Positions 33,069 to 42,090 of a stretch of 64,000 nt of DNA are shown here, piece after piece. The notes below the pieces were generated by a model that was not told where the DNA came from, searched no databases, and was given only the letters and a program-made list of their open reading frames with translations. Source of the DNA: Chloroflexota bacterium (GTDB lineage: Bacteria; Chloroflexota; Dormibacteria; Dormibacterales; Dormibacteraceae). The stretch covers positions 62,001-126,000 of the forward strand of contig VBIW01000043.1 of assembly GCA_005880915.1 (NCBI GenBank). Direction: 5' to 3'. The position numbers were made by a program, and so were the translations under genes. How positions within the stretch are numbered: the first letter of the stretch is position 1; the number at the start of each line of letters is the position of its first letter.

Positions 33069-33137
33069 GCGCCTCGCTGTATCCAGCGGCGCTTATCGAG
33101 GCCGCAATAGCGCCTCGCTGTATCCAGCGGCGCTTAT
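33069..33137. repeat. Two-copy 28-base hairpin repeat
   Basis: Two identical 28-base units at 33069-33096 and 33110-33137, 41 bases apart, with a 9-base start of a third at 33151. Each folds as GCGCC-(TC)-GCTG-TATC-CAGC-GGCGC, a hairpin with a two-base bulge. A diverged copy is at 42091-42117, so it is a dispersed REP-like element. It sits in the gap between the DinB gene and a convergent secreted-protein gene. Confidence 0.75.
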
Positions 33138-33180
33138 AGAGCCGGCACCAGCGCCTCGCCGTCCGTCACCGGATCGGGAT

Positions 33181-33207
33181 GTGGAGGCCGGACCTACCGG
33201 CCTCCAC
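33181..33207. terminator. Strong hairpin between convergent genes
   Basis: A perfect 11-bp stem (GTGGAGGCCGG with CCGGCCTCCAC) and a 5-base ACCTA loop, lying between the DinB gene (+) and the secreted protein gene (-). There is no U-tract, so it may act as a bidirectional, factor-assisted terminator or be part of the adjacent repeat cluster. Confidence 0.5.
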
Positions 33208-33218
33208 GACTTGAGCTC

Positions 33219-33731
33219 CTAGCGACCCTCAGTCCATCCGCACGCCGCGCGCACGGCTTGAGCCAGCGTTTGCAGATTCATCCACTGCGCCTTCGTCGTC
33301 GGTCGACCCGCGGCCCATGCGGCCTTCAGCGCCTGGACTGCCGCCGTGCATTGCGCGGTGGGGGCGAACGTTTTGGTGACAGGGGCAGACGTCGCGGTTG
33401 GCGCGCATGCGGTGCGCGCTGCTCCGAAGAGCGATACAAAATTCGCGCGCTCGGTGCTGTCTTCGCCTTGATCCGCAGTCACGTCGGGGTTGGTCTTGGC
33501 GACCGCGCGCTCGGATGCGTCCTCCGAGGCATCGGCAGTCGCGGCCGACTTGATGTTCTCGATCGCCGCGGTGCATTCCGCGCTCAAGGTCGCCTGCGCG
33601 GCGATCGAGCGATCACTCGATTGACTCGAAGGTGCATATGCGAGTCCGATTTGAGCTGACGCGAGAGCGATCGCAGCGCTGATGCCTGCAGCGGCACCGG
33701 TGTAACCGACGAACTTGCGAATCGAGATCAT
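33219..33731 (-). CDS. Secreted hypothetical protein
   Basis: A 170-residue protein with a signal peptide (YTGAAAGISAAIALASAQIG, cleavage near LAYA). The mature part is Ala/Thr-rich with two similar segments, each with a Cys pair: SAECTAAIENIKSAA...RTACAP, and AQCTAAVQALKAAW...RAACGW. They could form a tandem small domain with two disulfides. A GAGGAGG Shine-Dalgarno is about 8 bases before the ATG. The function is unknown. Confidence 0.7.
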   Translation of the reverse strand: MISIRKFVGYTGAAAGISAAIALASAQIGLAYAPSSQSSDRSIAAQATLSAECTAAIENIKSAATADASEDASERAVAKTNPDVTADQGEDSTERANFVSLFGAARTACAPTATSAPVTKTFAPTAQCTAAVQALKAAWAAGRPTTKAQWMNLQTLAQAVRAACGWTEGR

Positions 33732-33770
33732 TCGTAGCCTCCTCGTGAGCCCCGGTTGGGCCCAGAGAGA

Positions 33771-34748
33771 CTAGCCGATCACCTTGGCGGAAAACAATGC
33801 CTTCAGCTGGACCGGACTGATGTTTCCGCCGCTGCAGATCAGCGCCACGCGATGATCGCGTAGCGAGGCTTTCAGCTTCAAGGCTGCGGCGAGAGCGGCC
33901 GCGCCCGCCGCCTCGACCATCGTCCGTGTCTTCTCGATCATCACCGCCGTCGCGGCGTCGATCTCGTCGTCGGCGACGAGGACGAAGTCGTCCAGCAGCC
34001 GGCGCAAGATCCGCTGCGGAAGCTCGAACGGCGCAGCGGTGGCCAGGCCCTCCGCGCGCGTCCGGTTCGGCGACTCCGTAAGCTCGCCGCTCTTCCAGGA
34101 CAGGTAGGCCGACTTCGCCTCCTCAGACTGGACGCCGATCACCCGGATCCCCGGATTGATCGCCTTGGCCGCGATGCACGCGCCGGCCGCTCCGGACCCG
34201 CCGCCGACCGGCACGATCACCGTGTCGACGTCGGGCTGTTCCTGCAGCAATTCGAGCGTGTGCGTCCCCACGCCCGCGATGAGGAGCGGTTCGTCGCCCG
34301 AGTGGATGTACCGATAGCCGTGCTCCCGGGCGAGCTTCTCGGCGTGCCGCCGCGCGTCGTCGTAGCGCTCGCCCTGGAGGACCACCTCAGCGCCGAGGTC
34401 CTGCATCGACTCGACCTTCACCGGATTGGCGGCCGCCGGCGCACAGATGATCGCGCTCACCCCGAACAGGCGCGCCGCGTAGGCGACCGACTGGCCGTGG
34501 TTCCCTGTCGAAGCGGCGATCACCCCTCGCGCGTGCTCGTCTTCATCGAGGCGGCTCACCAGGTTGACGCCGCCCCTCACCTTGAACGCCCCGGTGGGGT
34601 TGTGGTTCTCGTGCTTGACGTAAATCTCCGCGCCGACCAGGCGGTCCAGGGCCGGATAGCGCCGCAGCGGTGTCGGCTCGAGGTAGGGCCGGATCTGCCT
34701 GGCCGCGTCAAGCACGTCAACGAAGGCGGGCTCTTTCGGCTCTAACAT
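33771..34748 (-). CDS. Threonine/serine dehydratase (PLP-dependent)
   Basis: A 325-residue fold-type II PLP enzyme. PLP Lys in PTGAFKVRGG, the SxGNHGQ motif (ASTGNHGQSVAYAA), the glycine loop VPVGGGSGAAGAC and CSGGNIS near the C-terminus match catabolic threonine/serine ammonia-lyase. There is no C-terminal ACT domain, so it is the short type not inhibited by isoleucine. Serine racemase and related 3-hydroxyaspartate dehydratases are possible alternatives. Confidence 0.88.
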   Translation of the reverse strand: MLEPKEPAFVDVLDAARQIRPYLEPTPLRRYPALDRLVGAEIYVKHENHNPTGAFKVRGGVNLVSRLDEDEHARGVIAASTGNHGQSVAYAARLFGVSAIICAPAAANPVKVESMQDLGAEVVLQGERYDDARRHAEKLAREHGYRYIHSGDEPLLIAGVGTHTLELLQEQPDVDTVIVPVGGGSGAAGACIAAKAINPGIRVIGVQSEEAKSAYLSWKSGELTESPNRTRAEGLATAAPFELPQRILRRLLDDFVLVADDEIDAATAVMIEKTRTMVEAAGAAALAAALKLKASLRDHRVALICSGGNISPVQLKALFSAKVIG

Positions 34749-34818
34749 CGCTGAAAGGCTAGTTGAACTCGCCTAAGCCGGTTCGAAACCGCGTGCGGTG
34801 GCTCAACATGGCGCTCCT

Positions 34819-35739
34819 ATGCGCAAGACGATCGCCAGGACGATCTTGGTTGCGGCGGTGGCCTTTAGCGCCGCAGCGTGCGGCTTCGACACCAGCGCGA
34901 CCTTCAACGCCGACGGCTCGGTGACGGTGGGCTTGAAATTCCTGTTTCCCAAGTCGCTGATGGACGGCGCCAATGGCACCACTGTCACAGGCATGAGCCC
35001 GTCTGACATCGCCGCAGCAAACACCAAGCTGCAGGCGAAATACCCGGGGTCGAAAATCAGCGTGGTCACCGAGGGCGACGAGAAGGGCGCTTTGATGACG
35101 ATCCCGTTCAAGACCGAGAAGGACGCGTTCACGTTCCTCACCTCGCCATCCCAGCTGAGTCCGTCTGGGGCAACTTCTGGCTCGGGGGTCGGCATAAACC
35201 TTTCCAACACGGGTGGCCTGTTCAACGCAGCGACGCATACGACTTCCGGCCAGAACGACACCTACACGTTCAAGACCGCGCCGGCGCCGATGGCTTCGCC
35301 GTCGCCCGGCCAACAGCAGATCATCAGCCCTGACGAGATCGCGTCCGTCTTCGTCATCACGTTCGCGCTCACGGTCCCGCACGTGATCACGTCCGCCCCA
35401 GGCGCCGTGTTCACGCTCGACCGAAAAACAGCGATCTGGAAGCTGTCATGGACGAAGGCGGAAACGTTCACGGCCACGACGGGATCCGACGCCGGGTTGG
35501 TGGCCAGCGTTTCGCCGCTTCAGGACTCACGCCTTGTGATCGCCGTCGGATTCATAGCCATTGCGGTGGGATTCCTGCTCGGGATGCTCCTGACGTGGCG
35601 GACGCTGCGGAGGCCGGTCCTCCAGCCGGCTGTGCAGGTCGCCACGGCGCCGGTTGCACCCGAGCCGGTGCCACTCGTACCGCCGGCGGCGTGGCCCGGA
35701 CCACCGCCAGGCGCGCCGCCGCCCTCGACGACCTCCTGA
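34819..35739 (+). CDS. LppM-like lipoprotein with C-terminal membrane helix
   Basis: About 306 residues. A lipoprotein signal (VAAVAFSAAAC, lipobox SAAAC) gives a lipid-modified Cys. The extracellular part (FNADGSVTVGLKFLFPKSL, then DEKGALMTIPFKT) has the beta-rich pattern of LppM-type domains; a membrane helix (about residues 240-262) and a Pro-rich tail follow. ATG 34819 is used so that the lipobox sits about 20 residues in. The family is of uncertain function, and in mycobacteria LppM affects phagosome handling. Confidence 0.75.
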   Translation: MRKTIARTILVAAVAFSAAACGFDTSATFNADGSVTVGLKFLFPKSLMDGANGTTVTGMSPSDIAAANTKLQAKYPGSKISVVTEGDEKGALMTIPFKTEKDAFTFLTSPSQLSPSGATSGSGVGINLSNTGGLFNAATHTTSGQNDTYTFKTAPAPMASPSPGQQQIISPDEIASVFVITFALTVPHVITSAPGAVFTLDRKTAIWKLSWTKAETFTATTGSDAGLVASVSPLQDSRLVIAVGFIAIAVGFLLGMLLTWRTLRRPVLQPAVQVATAPVAPEPVPLVPPAAWPGPPPGAPPPSTTS

Positions 35740-35756
35740 CCGCCGACAATTAGGGC

Positions 35757-36749
35757 GTGGCCGCAGGCGACCTGAAGCTCGGCGTCTTCGTGCCCCAGGG
35801 CTGGCGCATGGACCTGGCCGACGTGCCCGACCCGATCGAGAAGTACGAGACGATGAGCCGCTGCGCGAGAGAGGCGGAGCAGGCAGGGTTCGATGCCGTC
35901 TGGCTGTACGACCACTTCCACACGGTGCCCACGCCGCAAATGGAATCGGTGTTCGAATGCTGGACGTCGATGGCCGGGCTGGCGCGCGATACGAAGACGA
36001 TCCGCCTGGGCCAGATGGTGACCTGCAACAGCTACAGGCCGCCGTCCCTGCTCGCGAAGATGGCCAGCTGCATCGACGTGATGAGTCGTGGCCGGTTGAT
36101 CCTCGGCATCGGCGCCGGCTGGTACCAGCACGAGTACGAGGCGTACGGCTACGAATACCCCGACACGCCCGAGCGCCTTCGAATGCTGCGCGAGTCTCTC
36201 CAGGTGATCAAGGCGATGTGGACAGAGGAGCAGGCCACCTTCGATGGCCGCTACTACCACGTGCGCGGCGCGATCAACGAACCGAAGCCGGTGCAGAAGC
36301 CGCACCCTCCGATCTGGATCGGCGGTGGAGGCGAGAAGGTGACCTTGAAGCTCGTCGCTCAATATGGGGACGCGTGCAACTTCAACGCTGATGTGGAGAC
36401 CGTGCGGCACAAGCTGGAGGTGCTTCGCGAGCATTGCGAGACCGTCGGCCGCGATTACGACTCAGTGCTGAAGACGCTCGAGTTCTACACAATGTTGGGC
36501 GACAGCCGCGAGATTGACCGTGTTGTGGCGGATGCAGCCCGCCGTTCCGGCCAGGACGAGTCATTCATGCGCTCCTGGCACCCACTGCACGGGGACGCCG
36601 ACCGTATCGCCGAGATCATCCAGAGCTACGCCGAGGTGGGGATTCAGTACTTCATCGTCAACCTGCCCAATGCGTTCGAGGGAGGCGTGATCACGCGCTT
36701 TGCCGAAGAAGTCTTCCCGCGGGTCGGATTTCACGCCGTATCCAGATGA
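35757..36749 (+). CDS. LLM class (F420-dependent-type) oxidoreductase
   Basis: A 330-residue TIM-barrel protein of the luciferase-like monooxygenase superfamily: GFDAVWLYDHFHTVP, IDVMSRGRLILGIGAGW and PPIWIGGGGEK are typical of the F420-dependent branch, and the pattern matches the family of mycobacterial-type LLM F420 enzymes. The GTG start is 17 bases after the LppM-like gene stop. Substrate is unknown. Confidence 0.85.
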   Translation: MAAGDLKLGVFVPQGWRMDLADVPDPIEKYETMSRCAREAEQAGFDAVWLYDHFHTVPTPQMESVFECWTSMAGLARDTKTIRLGQMVTCNSYRPPSLLAKMASCIDVMSRGRLILGIGAGWYQHEYEAYGYEYPDTPERLRMLRESLQVIKAMWTEEQATFDGRYYHVRGAINEPKPVQKPHPPIWIGGGGEKVTLKLVAQYGDACNFNADVETVRHKLEVLREHCETVGRDYDSVLKTLEFYTMLGDSREIDRVVADAARRSGQDESFMRSWHPLHGDADRIAEIIQSYAEVGIQYFIVNLPNAFEGGVITRFAEEVFPRVGFHAVSR

Positions 36750-36753
36750 GCGG

Positions 36754-37290
36754 ATGGCAACAGTTGAGCGATATGGTGCGGGCGCCGATGCCGCGGACTT
36801 CGTGCCCGGCGATTTCATCCTGACCCATCGCCACCGTCTGTTTGCCACGCTCATCAGCCGGGCGCAGAGGCGGCGATTCAAAGGAGCCGATGCACCCTTT
36901 GCCCACTGGAGCCACGCGGCGGTGGTCGTCGGGCGGGACGGCGCGCTCGTTGAGGCCGAGACGATGGGCGTTGTCCGCAGCGCGATTGCGAAGTATCACG
37001 ACGATGAGTACCACCTGGTACGGCTCGGCGGCGAATTCACTCCTGATCGGCGCGCGCGAACTGTGGAGTACGGCGAAAGCCAGGTCGGGAGTGGGTTCGG
37101 CTACCTCGACATGGTCGGCGCGACCCTGCACCTCTTGTTCGGCTGGCCACTGCGCTGGGTCCGGCGCAACCACGAGATCTGCTCCAGCCTTGTCGTGAAG
37201 GCCCTGCAGCGAGGCGGGTTGCTGGGCGAGCTGGACCCAGCCCTGACGCTGCCGGCCGATCTCGCCAAGGCGTTCGACGTCCGACCCTGA
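36754..37290 (+). CDS. YiiX/YaeF-like permuted papain-fold protein
   Basis: About 178 residues. The pattern DFVPGDFILTHRHRLFATLI, HWSHAAVVVGRDGALVEAE (His of the permuted catalytic pair) and NHEICSSLVVKALQRGG (Cys) matches the permuted NlpC/P60 (YiiX/YaeF) superfamily. These are probable amidases or lipid-modifying hydrolases. The ATG is 4 bases after the LLM stop, so the pair is coupled. Confidence 0.75.
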   Translation: MATVERYGAGADAADFVPGDFILTHRHRLFATLISRAQRRRFKGADAPFAHWSHAAVVVGRDGALVEAETMGVVRSAIAKYHDDEYHLVRLGGEFTPDRRARTVEYGESQVGSGFGYLDMVGATLHLLFGWPLRWVRRNHEICSSLVVKALQRGGLLGELDPALTLPADLAKAFDVRP

Positions 37291-37347
37291 TCTACCATGC
37301 CGCGCGTGAGGCGATTCGAGCTCGCCTGACAGCAGGCCGCTTCGGAA

Positions 37348-37365
37348 TGCTGTATACAAGCAGCA
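37348..37365. promoter_or_regulatory. Candidate operator upstream of the ABC importer operon
   Basis: An inverted repeat TGCTG-8-CAGCA that contains the perfect octamer TGTATACA (37351-37358). TGTATACA-type dyads are typical of FadR/GntR-family operators in catabolic systems. It sits 35 bases before the binding-protein ATG. No GntR gene is in the window. Confidence 0.35.
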
Positions 37366-37399
37366 TCTTCGGCTCGGCCGGATTGGGGGAGGATTCACG

Positions 37400-38641
37400 A
37401 TGAAGCATCGGTTTGCTGCGCCTGCAGTGGCGGTCCTGGCCATCGTGGCCGCGGGGTGTGGGGGGAGCAACACGCCGAGCTCAGGCTCGACGATCACCTT
37501 CGCCGCTCCCGTCTCGCAGACCGGCGCGTTCGGCCAGGCCGAGGGCCTCTACACCCTCCAGGGCTATAAGTTCTGCGTCAATACCTTGAATGCGAAGGGC
37601 GGCATCACCTTCGGCGGCCAGTCGCACCAGGTCAGCCTCGTGACCCAGGACGACCAGAGCGTCGCCGCGACCTCCGCCCAGATCGTCGACCAGTTCAACG
37701 ACCAGGGCCGCAAGCTGATCCTCAGCCCGTACGGGTCGGCGGCAACCACCGCGGATGCGCCGGTTGTCGAGCGCAACGGCCAGGTCATGGTGGACGCCAA
37801 CGGAGCCGACACCGCGATCTTCTCGCACGGCTACAAAAACACCTTCGCCGTGCTCTCGCCGAGCAGCTCCTACGTCACCAGCATCATCGACGCCCTGGCC
37901 GCGTTGAACCCGGCGCCAAAAACCGTCGCCATCATCGCCGCGAACGACGGCTTCAGCCAGCACTCCGCCCAGACCGGCGTGAGCGAGGCTCAGGCCAAGG
38001 GCATGACGGTGGTTCCATCCGCGACGGCCTACACGACTTCGACCAAGGTCGCGGCAAACGTGACCGACGTGTCGAGCGCGCTGATCGCCATCAAGCCGAC
38101 GAGCCCGGACGTGATCATCATCTCGGCTCACCTCAACGAGGCGGTCGCCGCGGTCAAGCAGGCGTCCGAGCTCGGGGCCAAGCCAAAACTCGGTTTCGCC
38201 GCTACCGTCGCACCGCCTACGCCGGCCTTCATCTCAGCGTTGGGCAAGTCCTCCGAAGGCGTGATCGGCAGCACGCAGTGGGTGCCCGAGATCTCCGCAT
38301 CAGACAGCATCTTCGGCAACGCCCACCAGTTTCTGACGAACTTCACAAACACCTTCGGCTGGTCGACCACCCAGTATCCCTACCAGGCGGCGGATGCGGC
38401 CGCCGGGTGCGAGGCCATGGCGCTGGCGATCGAGAAAGCCGGCTCGGCGGACCCGTCGGCGGTGCGCACAGCGCTCGCCGGCCTCAAGGCCGATACGTTC
38501 TACGGCCACATCGAGTTCGACTCGACCGGCATGAACACGACCAAGCCGATGTACGTGGTCCAGGTTCAGCAGTCAGGCTTCACGACCATCTACCCGAGCA
38601 ACCTCGCGACCAAGCAAGCGATCTGGCCCGCCGTCTCGTAA
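37400..38641 (+). CDS. ABC transporter substrate-binding lipoprotein (branched-chain type)
   Basis: A 413-residue periplasmic-type binding lipoprotein: lipobox VAAGC (Cys about residue 20) and the LivJ fold with PVSQTGAFGQAEGLYTLQGYKF and VTQDDQSVAATSAQIVDQ. The family binds branched-chain amino acids, urea, amides, aromatic acids or nucleosides. It heads a five-gene importer operon and is followed 10 bases on by the first permease. Substrate is not fixed; the neighbouring purine genes make a nucleoside or purine compound conceivable, though they are 9 kb away. Confidence 0.88.
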   Translation: MKHRFAAPAVAVLAIVAAGCGGSNTPSSGSTITFAAPVSQTGAFGQAEGLYTLQGYKFCVNTLNAKGGITFGGQSHQVSLVTQDDQSVAATSAQIVDQFNDQGRKLILSPYGSAATTADAPVVERNGQVMVDANGADTAIFSHGYKNTFAVLSPSSSYVTSIIDALAALNPAPKTVAIIAANDGFSQHSAQTGVSEAQAKGMTVVPSATAYTTSTKVAANVTDVSSALIAIKPTSPDVIIISAHLNEAVAAVKQASELGAKPKLGFAATVAPPTPAFISALGKSSEGVIGSTQWVPEISASDSIFGNAHQFLTNFTNTFGWSTTQYPYQAADAAAGCEAMALAIEKAGSADPSAVRTALAGLKADTFYGHIEFDSTGMNTTKPMYVVQVQQSGFTTIYPSNLATKQAIWPAVS

Positions 38642-38651
38642 GGGCAATCTG

Positions 38652-39539
38652 ATGGGGCAGTTTCTGCAGGCGGCCGCCTATGGCATCGTCCAGGGCGGCC
38701 TTCTCGCCCTGGTCGCAGTCGGCTTCTCGCTGGTGTGGGGAGTCATGAACGTGATCAACTTCAGCCACGGCGCGTTCGCCGTGACCGGCGCCTACGTCGC
38801 CTGGCTCATGAGCCAGCGATTTGGCCTCGACCCGTTCCTGGCGATTCCGATCGTCGCCATCGCGCTCTTCGGCTTCGGCTATGTCATCCAGCGAGGTCTG
38901 ATCAACCTGATCATCAACGCGCCCATCTTTCTCACGCTGTTGCTCACCTTCGGCCTGAACCTGGTGATCCTGAACGGGCTGCAGCTGCTCTTCACGTCGG
39001 ACGACCGCACCATCGACACCTCGTACGCATCGCAAAGCTTCGCGCTCGGGGTGGTGAACGTCCCCTATGGACGGCTCGCCGCCTGCTTTCTGGCGATCGT
39101 GATCACGGTTGCGCTCGCGCTCGTCATGACACGGACCCGGCTCGGCCACGCGATCGGAGCGACCGGGATGGATCGAGGGGCCGCGCGGTTGATGGGCATT
39201 CGCGCGCGTCATATCTATGCCGTGACGTTCGGCATCGCCGCGGCGCTGGCCGGGATCGCTGGGACGATGATCGCCACCGTCGGGTCGTTCAACCCGACGA
39301 CCACCCCGGGACAGCTGACGCTGGACGCATTCGTGATCTCTGTGCTTGGCGGGCTCGGCAACATGTACGGCGCGCTGGTCGGGGGTCTCGTGCTTGGTAT
39401 CGCCGAGTCGATCGGCGGTCTTCTTCTGACCGGCACCTGGGTGAACGCGATCGCGATGGCGGTGCTGATCGCGGTCCTGATCATCAGACCCTCGGGCCTC
39501 ATTGGCAAAGCCCAGTACAGCGGGCGAGTGGAGGTGTGA
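38652..39539 (+). CDS. ABC transporter permease (LivH type)
   Basis: A 295-residue membrane protein with about eight helices; FSLVWGVMNVINFSHGAFAV and the DAFVISVLGGLGNMYGALVGG loop are LivH hallmarks. It pairs with LivM downstream. The stop overlaps the LivM GTG (GTGA). Confidence 0.92.
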   Translation: MGQFLQAAAYGIVQGGLLALVAVGFSLVWGVMNVINFSHGAFAVTGAYVAWLMSQRFGLDPFLAIPIVAIALFGFGYVIQRGLINLIINAPIFLTLLLTFGLNLVILNGLQLLFTSDDRTIDTSYASQSFALGVVNVPYGRLAACFLAIVITVALALVMTRTRLGHAIGATGMDRGAARLMGIRARHIYAVTFGIAAALAGIAGTMIATVGSFNPTTTPGQLTLDAFVISVLGGLGNMYGALVGGLVLGIAESIGGLLLTGTWVNAIAMAVLIAVLIIRPSGLIGKAQYSGRVEV

Positions 39540-40612
39540 GCGCCGGGTCTGACCCTGGGTCCCCGGCCGCGGTTCTGCAGCGCCCCCACCGAACCCGCGT
39601 GCAGGTGTTCGTCGATTGGGTTCGGTCGCGGAGACCGGCCAACTCGTGGCCGGCGCTGCTCGGACTGGCCGGGTTCGCCGCGATGCTCGTCCTGCAGCAG
39701 CTCATCGAGCCGGGGACGCAGCGACTGCTCACCGCGGTCTTCATGTTCGTCGCCCTGGCCCAGGCCTGGAACCTGATCGGCGGCTACACCGGCTACGCAA
39801 GCTTCGGCCAGGTCGCGTTCTTCGGCCTGGGCGCCTACACCGTGGCCGTGCTGATGAACAACTACCACGTCTCCTTCTGGCTGGCGATGCCTGTTGCGAT
39901 CCTGGCCGGCGTGCTATTTGCGGTGCTGATCGGCGTGCCGCTGCTCCGCCTGCGAGGCCACTACTTCGCCATCGCGACGCTTGGCGCAGCCGAGGGCCTG
40001 CGCGAGGTCGTCAACAACCTGACCCCGATCACCGGCGGCGGTCTCGGGATCACCATCCCGACGTTCGGCGACCAGGTCCCGACGCCATATTTCGGCAAGC
40101 CAGGCTTTTACCTTGCGTTCCTGGTTCTGGCTGCGGCTTCGGTTGCCGTCTGCGCGCTGCTGGCGCGCAGCAGGTTCGGCTACGCGATGGTCGCCGTCAA
40201 CGAAGACCAGGAGGCGGCTGGAGCGGTAGGCATCAACACGACCCTGGTCAAAGTCGTTGCGTTCGCGGTCTCGGCCGCGATCGTCGCCTGCGCCGGCGCG
40301 CTCTACGCGTTCCAGCAGATCGAGTTCTATCCGACCGACGTGTTCGACGCGAGCTTCACCGTGTTGATGGTGATCATGGTGATGATCGGAGGCAGCGGGA
40401 CGATCGCCGGTCCCCTGGCCGGCGCGGTCGGGCTCGAGCTCCTCTCGCAGTTCCTACGCGTGAACCTGGGCGCCTACAACCAACTCATCTTCGGCGCGAT
40501 CATCGTTGTAGTCGTCGTCTTCTTCCCCCAGGGCGTCGTCAACTACTTTCGCGAAGCGCTCCGGTCGCGTGAGTTCTCGGTCCTCGGCAACGTAAGGCGC
40601 TACAGGCTGTGA
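39536..40612 (+). CDS. ABC transporter permease (LivM type)
   Basis: A 358-residue membrane protein with about ten helices: GYTGYASFGQVAFFGLGAYT and the MVIMVMIGGSGTIAGPLAGA loop match LivM. GTG 39536 is chosen for the four-base overlap with LivH; the first 40 residues are a cytoplasmic extension (PHRTRVQVFVDWVRS). Confidence 0.9.
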   Translation: MSAGSDPGSPAAVLQRPHRTRVQVFVDWVRSRRPANSWPALLGLAGFAAMLVLQQLIEPGTQRLLTAVFMFVALAQAWNLIGGYTGYASFGQVAFFGLGAYTVAVLMNNYHVSFWLAMPVAILAGVLFAVLIGVPLLRLRGHYFAIATLGAAEGLREVVNNLTPITGGGLGITIPTFGDQVPTPYFGKPGFYLAFLVLAAASVAVCALLARSRFGYAMVAVNEDQEAAGAVGINTTLVKVVAFAVSAAIVACAGALYAFQQIEFYPTDVFDASFTVLMVIMVMIGGSGTIAGPLAGAVGLELLSQFLRVNLGAYNQLIFGAIIVVVVVFFPQGVVNYFREALRSREFSVLGNVRRYRL

Positions 40613-41379
40613 TCGCGCCGCAAGCCGCTGCCCCGACGGCAATCCTCGAGGTCCGCAACATCTCGAAGCGATTCGGCGGGCTGTGGGCGCTGCGCGACGT
40701 CAGCTTTTCGGTGGCGGAGGGGCAGATCCTCGGGGTCATCGGGCCGAACGGCGCCGGCAAGAGCACGCTGGTGAACCTGATCACCGGCCTCTCGCGACCT
40801 ACGAGCGGCCAGGTGTTGATCGACGGCAAGGACGTGACCGGCTCGAGACCCTGGGTGATCGCCCACGACCGGGTGGCCCGCACGTTTCAGATCGTCAAGC
40901 CGTTTCGCGGCCTGACGGTCCGCGAGAACGTGGCCATCGGCGCGATGCACGGCAACGAGCGCGATCTCAGCGTGCGCGATTCCCTCGCCACTGCAGATGA
41001 GCTGCTCGAGATGGTCGGCATCGCAAAGCACGCCAACGACGCACCCGGCCAGCTGAGCGTGGCCGACGCCCGCCGGCTCGAGCTGGCGAAGGCGCTCGCG
41101 ACCCGTCCGCGGCTCTTGCTGATCGACGAGGTGATGGCAGGCTTGCGTTACGCCGAGATCGAGGCCGCTGTGCAGCTGATCCATCGCCTGCGGGACAGCG
41201 GGATCACGATCGTGGCCATCGAGCACGTGATGAAGGCGATCGTTTCGGTAAGCGACCAGATCCTGGTCCTCCATCACGGGTCGATCATCGCCAGGGGAGC
41301 GCCTCGCGACGTGTTGTCGGATGAGCGAGTGATCGAGGCCTATCTCGGCAACCGTTACGTGAAGCGAAGGTCGACGTGA
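40609..41379 (+). CDS. ABC transporter ATP-binding protein (LivG type)
   Basis: A 256-residue ATPase: Walker A GPNGAGKST, Walker B RLLLIDEV. The signature motif is atypical: LSVADARRLELAKAL where LS-x-G/Y-x-Q-R-R is usual, so the Gly of LSGGQ is replaced. GTG start overlaps the LivM stop. It pairs with LivF next. Confidence 0.9.
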   Translation: MIAPQAAAPTAILEVRNISKRFGGLWALRDVSFSVAEGQILGVIGPNGAGKSTLVNLITGLSRPTSGQVLIDGKDVTGSRPWVIAHDRVARTFQIVKPFRGLTVRENVAIGAMHGNERDLSVRDSLATADELLEMVGIAKHANDAPGQLSVADARRLELAKALATRPRLLLIDEVMAGLRYAEIEAAVQLIHRLRDSGITIVAIEHVMKAIVSVSDQILVLHHGSIIARGAPRDVLSDERVIEAYLGNRYVKRRST

Positions 41380-42080
41380 ACCTGCTGGAGGTGCGTGACC
41401 TCAATGCCGGCTATGGCCGCGTACAGGTGCTGTGGGACGTGAGCATCATGGTGGAGGCAGGGCAGATCGTGGCCCTTGTCGGCGCGAACGGCGCCGGCAA
41501 GACGACGCTGCTGCGAGCCATCTCAGGCATGGTCTCGACCCGGTCGGGGAGCATGAAGTTCAAGGGCCACGAGATCACCGGCTCGTCGATCGAGGGGATC
41601 GTCGATCTCGGCATCGCACACGTGCCGGAGGGGAGACGCTTGTTCACTGGACTCACAGTGCGCGAGAACCTGCTTCTCGGAGGCTGGCGGCGCAACAACA
41701 AAGACCTGAGCCGGGTCGTCGAGCTGTTCCCGGCACTGGCCGAGCGCATGAACCAGACCGCCTCCACGCTGTCCGGCGGAGAGCAGCAGATGTGCGCCAT
41801 CGGGCGCGGCCTGATGGGCCGGCCGGAGCTCTTGCTGATCGACGAGCTGTCGCTCGGCCTTGCGCCGAAGACGGTGGACGAGATCGTCGCGCGGCTGCCT
41901 GAGATCGCGGCCGCCGGCACGGCAGTGCTGCTCGTGGAGCAGGACATCGACACCGCCCTGAGCGTGTCGCAATTCGCGTACGTGCTCGAAACCGGCCGGG
42001 TTACGAAGTCCGGCCCGTCGCCCCATCTGCTGGCCGACCCGACGATCCAGGAGGCTTACCTGGGCCTGGCGCCGAGCTAA
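41376..42080 (+). CDS. ABC transporter ATP-binding protein (LivF type)
   Basis: A 234-residue ATPase with a canonical set: Walker A GANGAGKTT, signature LSGGEQQM, Walker B LLLIDELSLGLAP and the switch region VLLVEQD. The GTG start overlaps the LivG stop by four bases. It closes the five-gene importer operon (37400-42080). Confidence 0.92.
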   Translation: MNLLEVRDLNAGYGRVQVLWDVSIMVEAGQIVALVGANGAGKTTLLRAISGMVSTRSGSMKFKGHEITGSSIEGIVDLGIAHVPEGRRLFTGLTVRENLLLGGWRRNNKDLSRVVELFPALAERMNQTASTLSGGEQQMCAIGRGLMGRPELLLIDELSLGLAPKTVDEIVARLPEIAAAGTAVLLVEQDIDTALSVSQFAYVLETGRVTKSGPSPHLLADPTIQEAYLGLAPS

Positions 42081-42090
42081 CCCGCCGATT

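Noticed and set aside
38735-39535. Extension of the LivM frame upstream over livH
   Set aside because: It is the out-of-frame shadow of livH, Arg-rich and non-membranous; the GTG at 39536 with four-base overlap is the real start.
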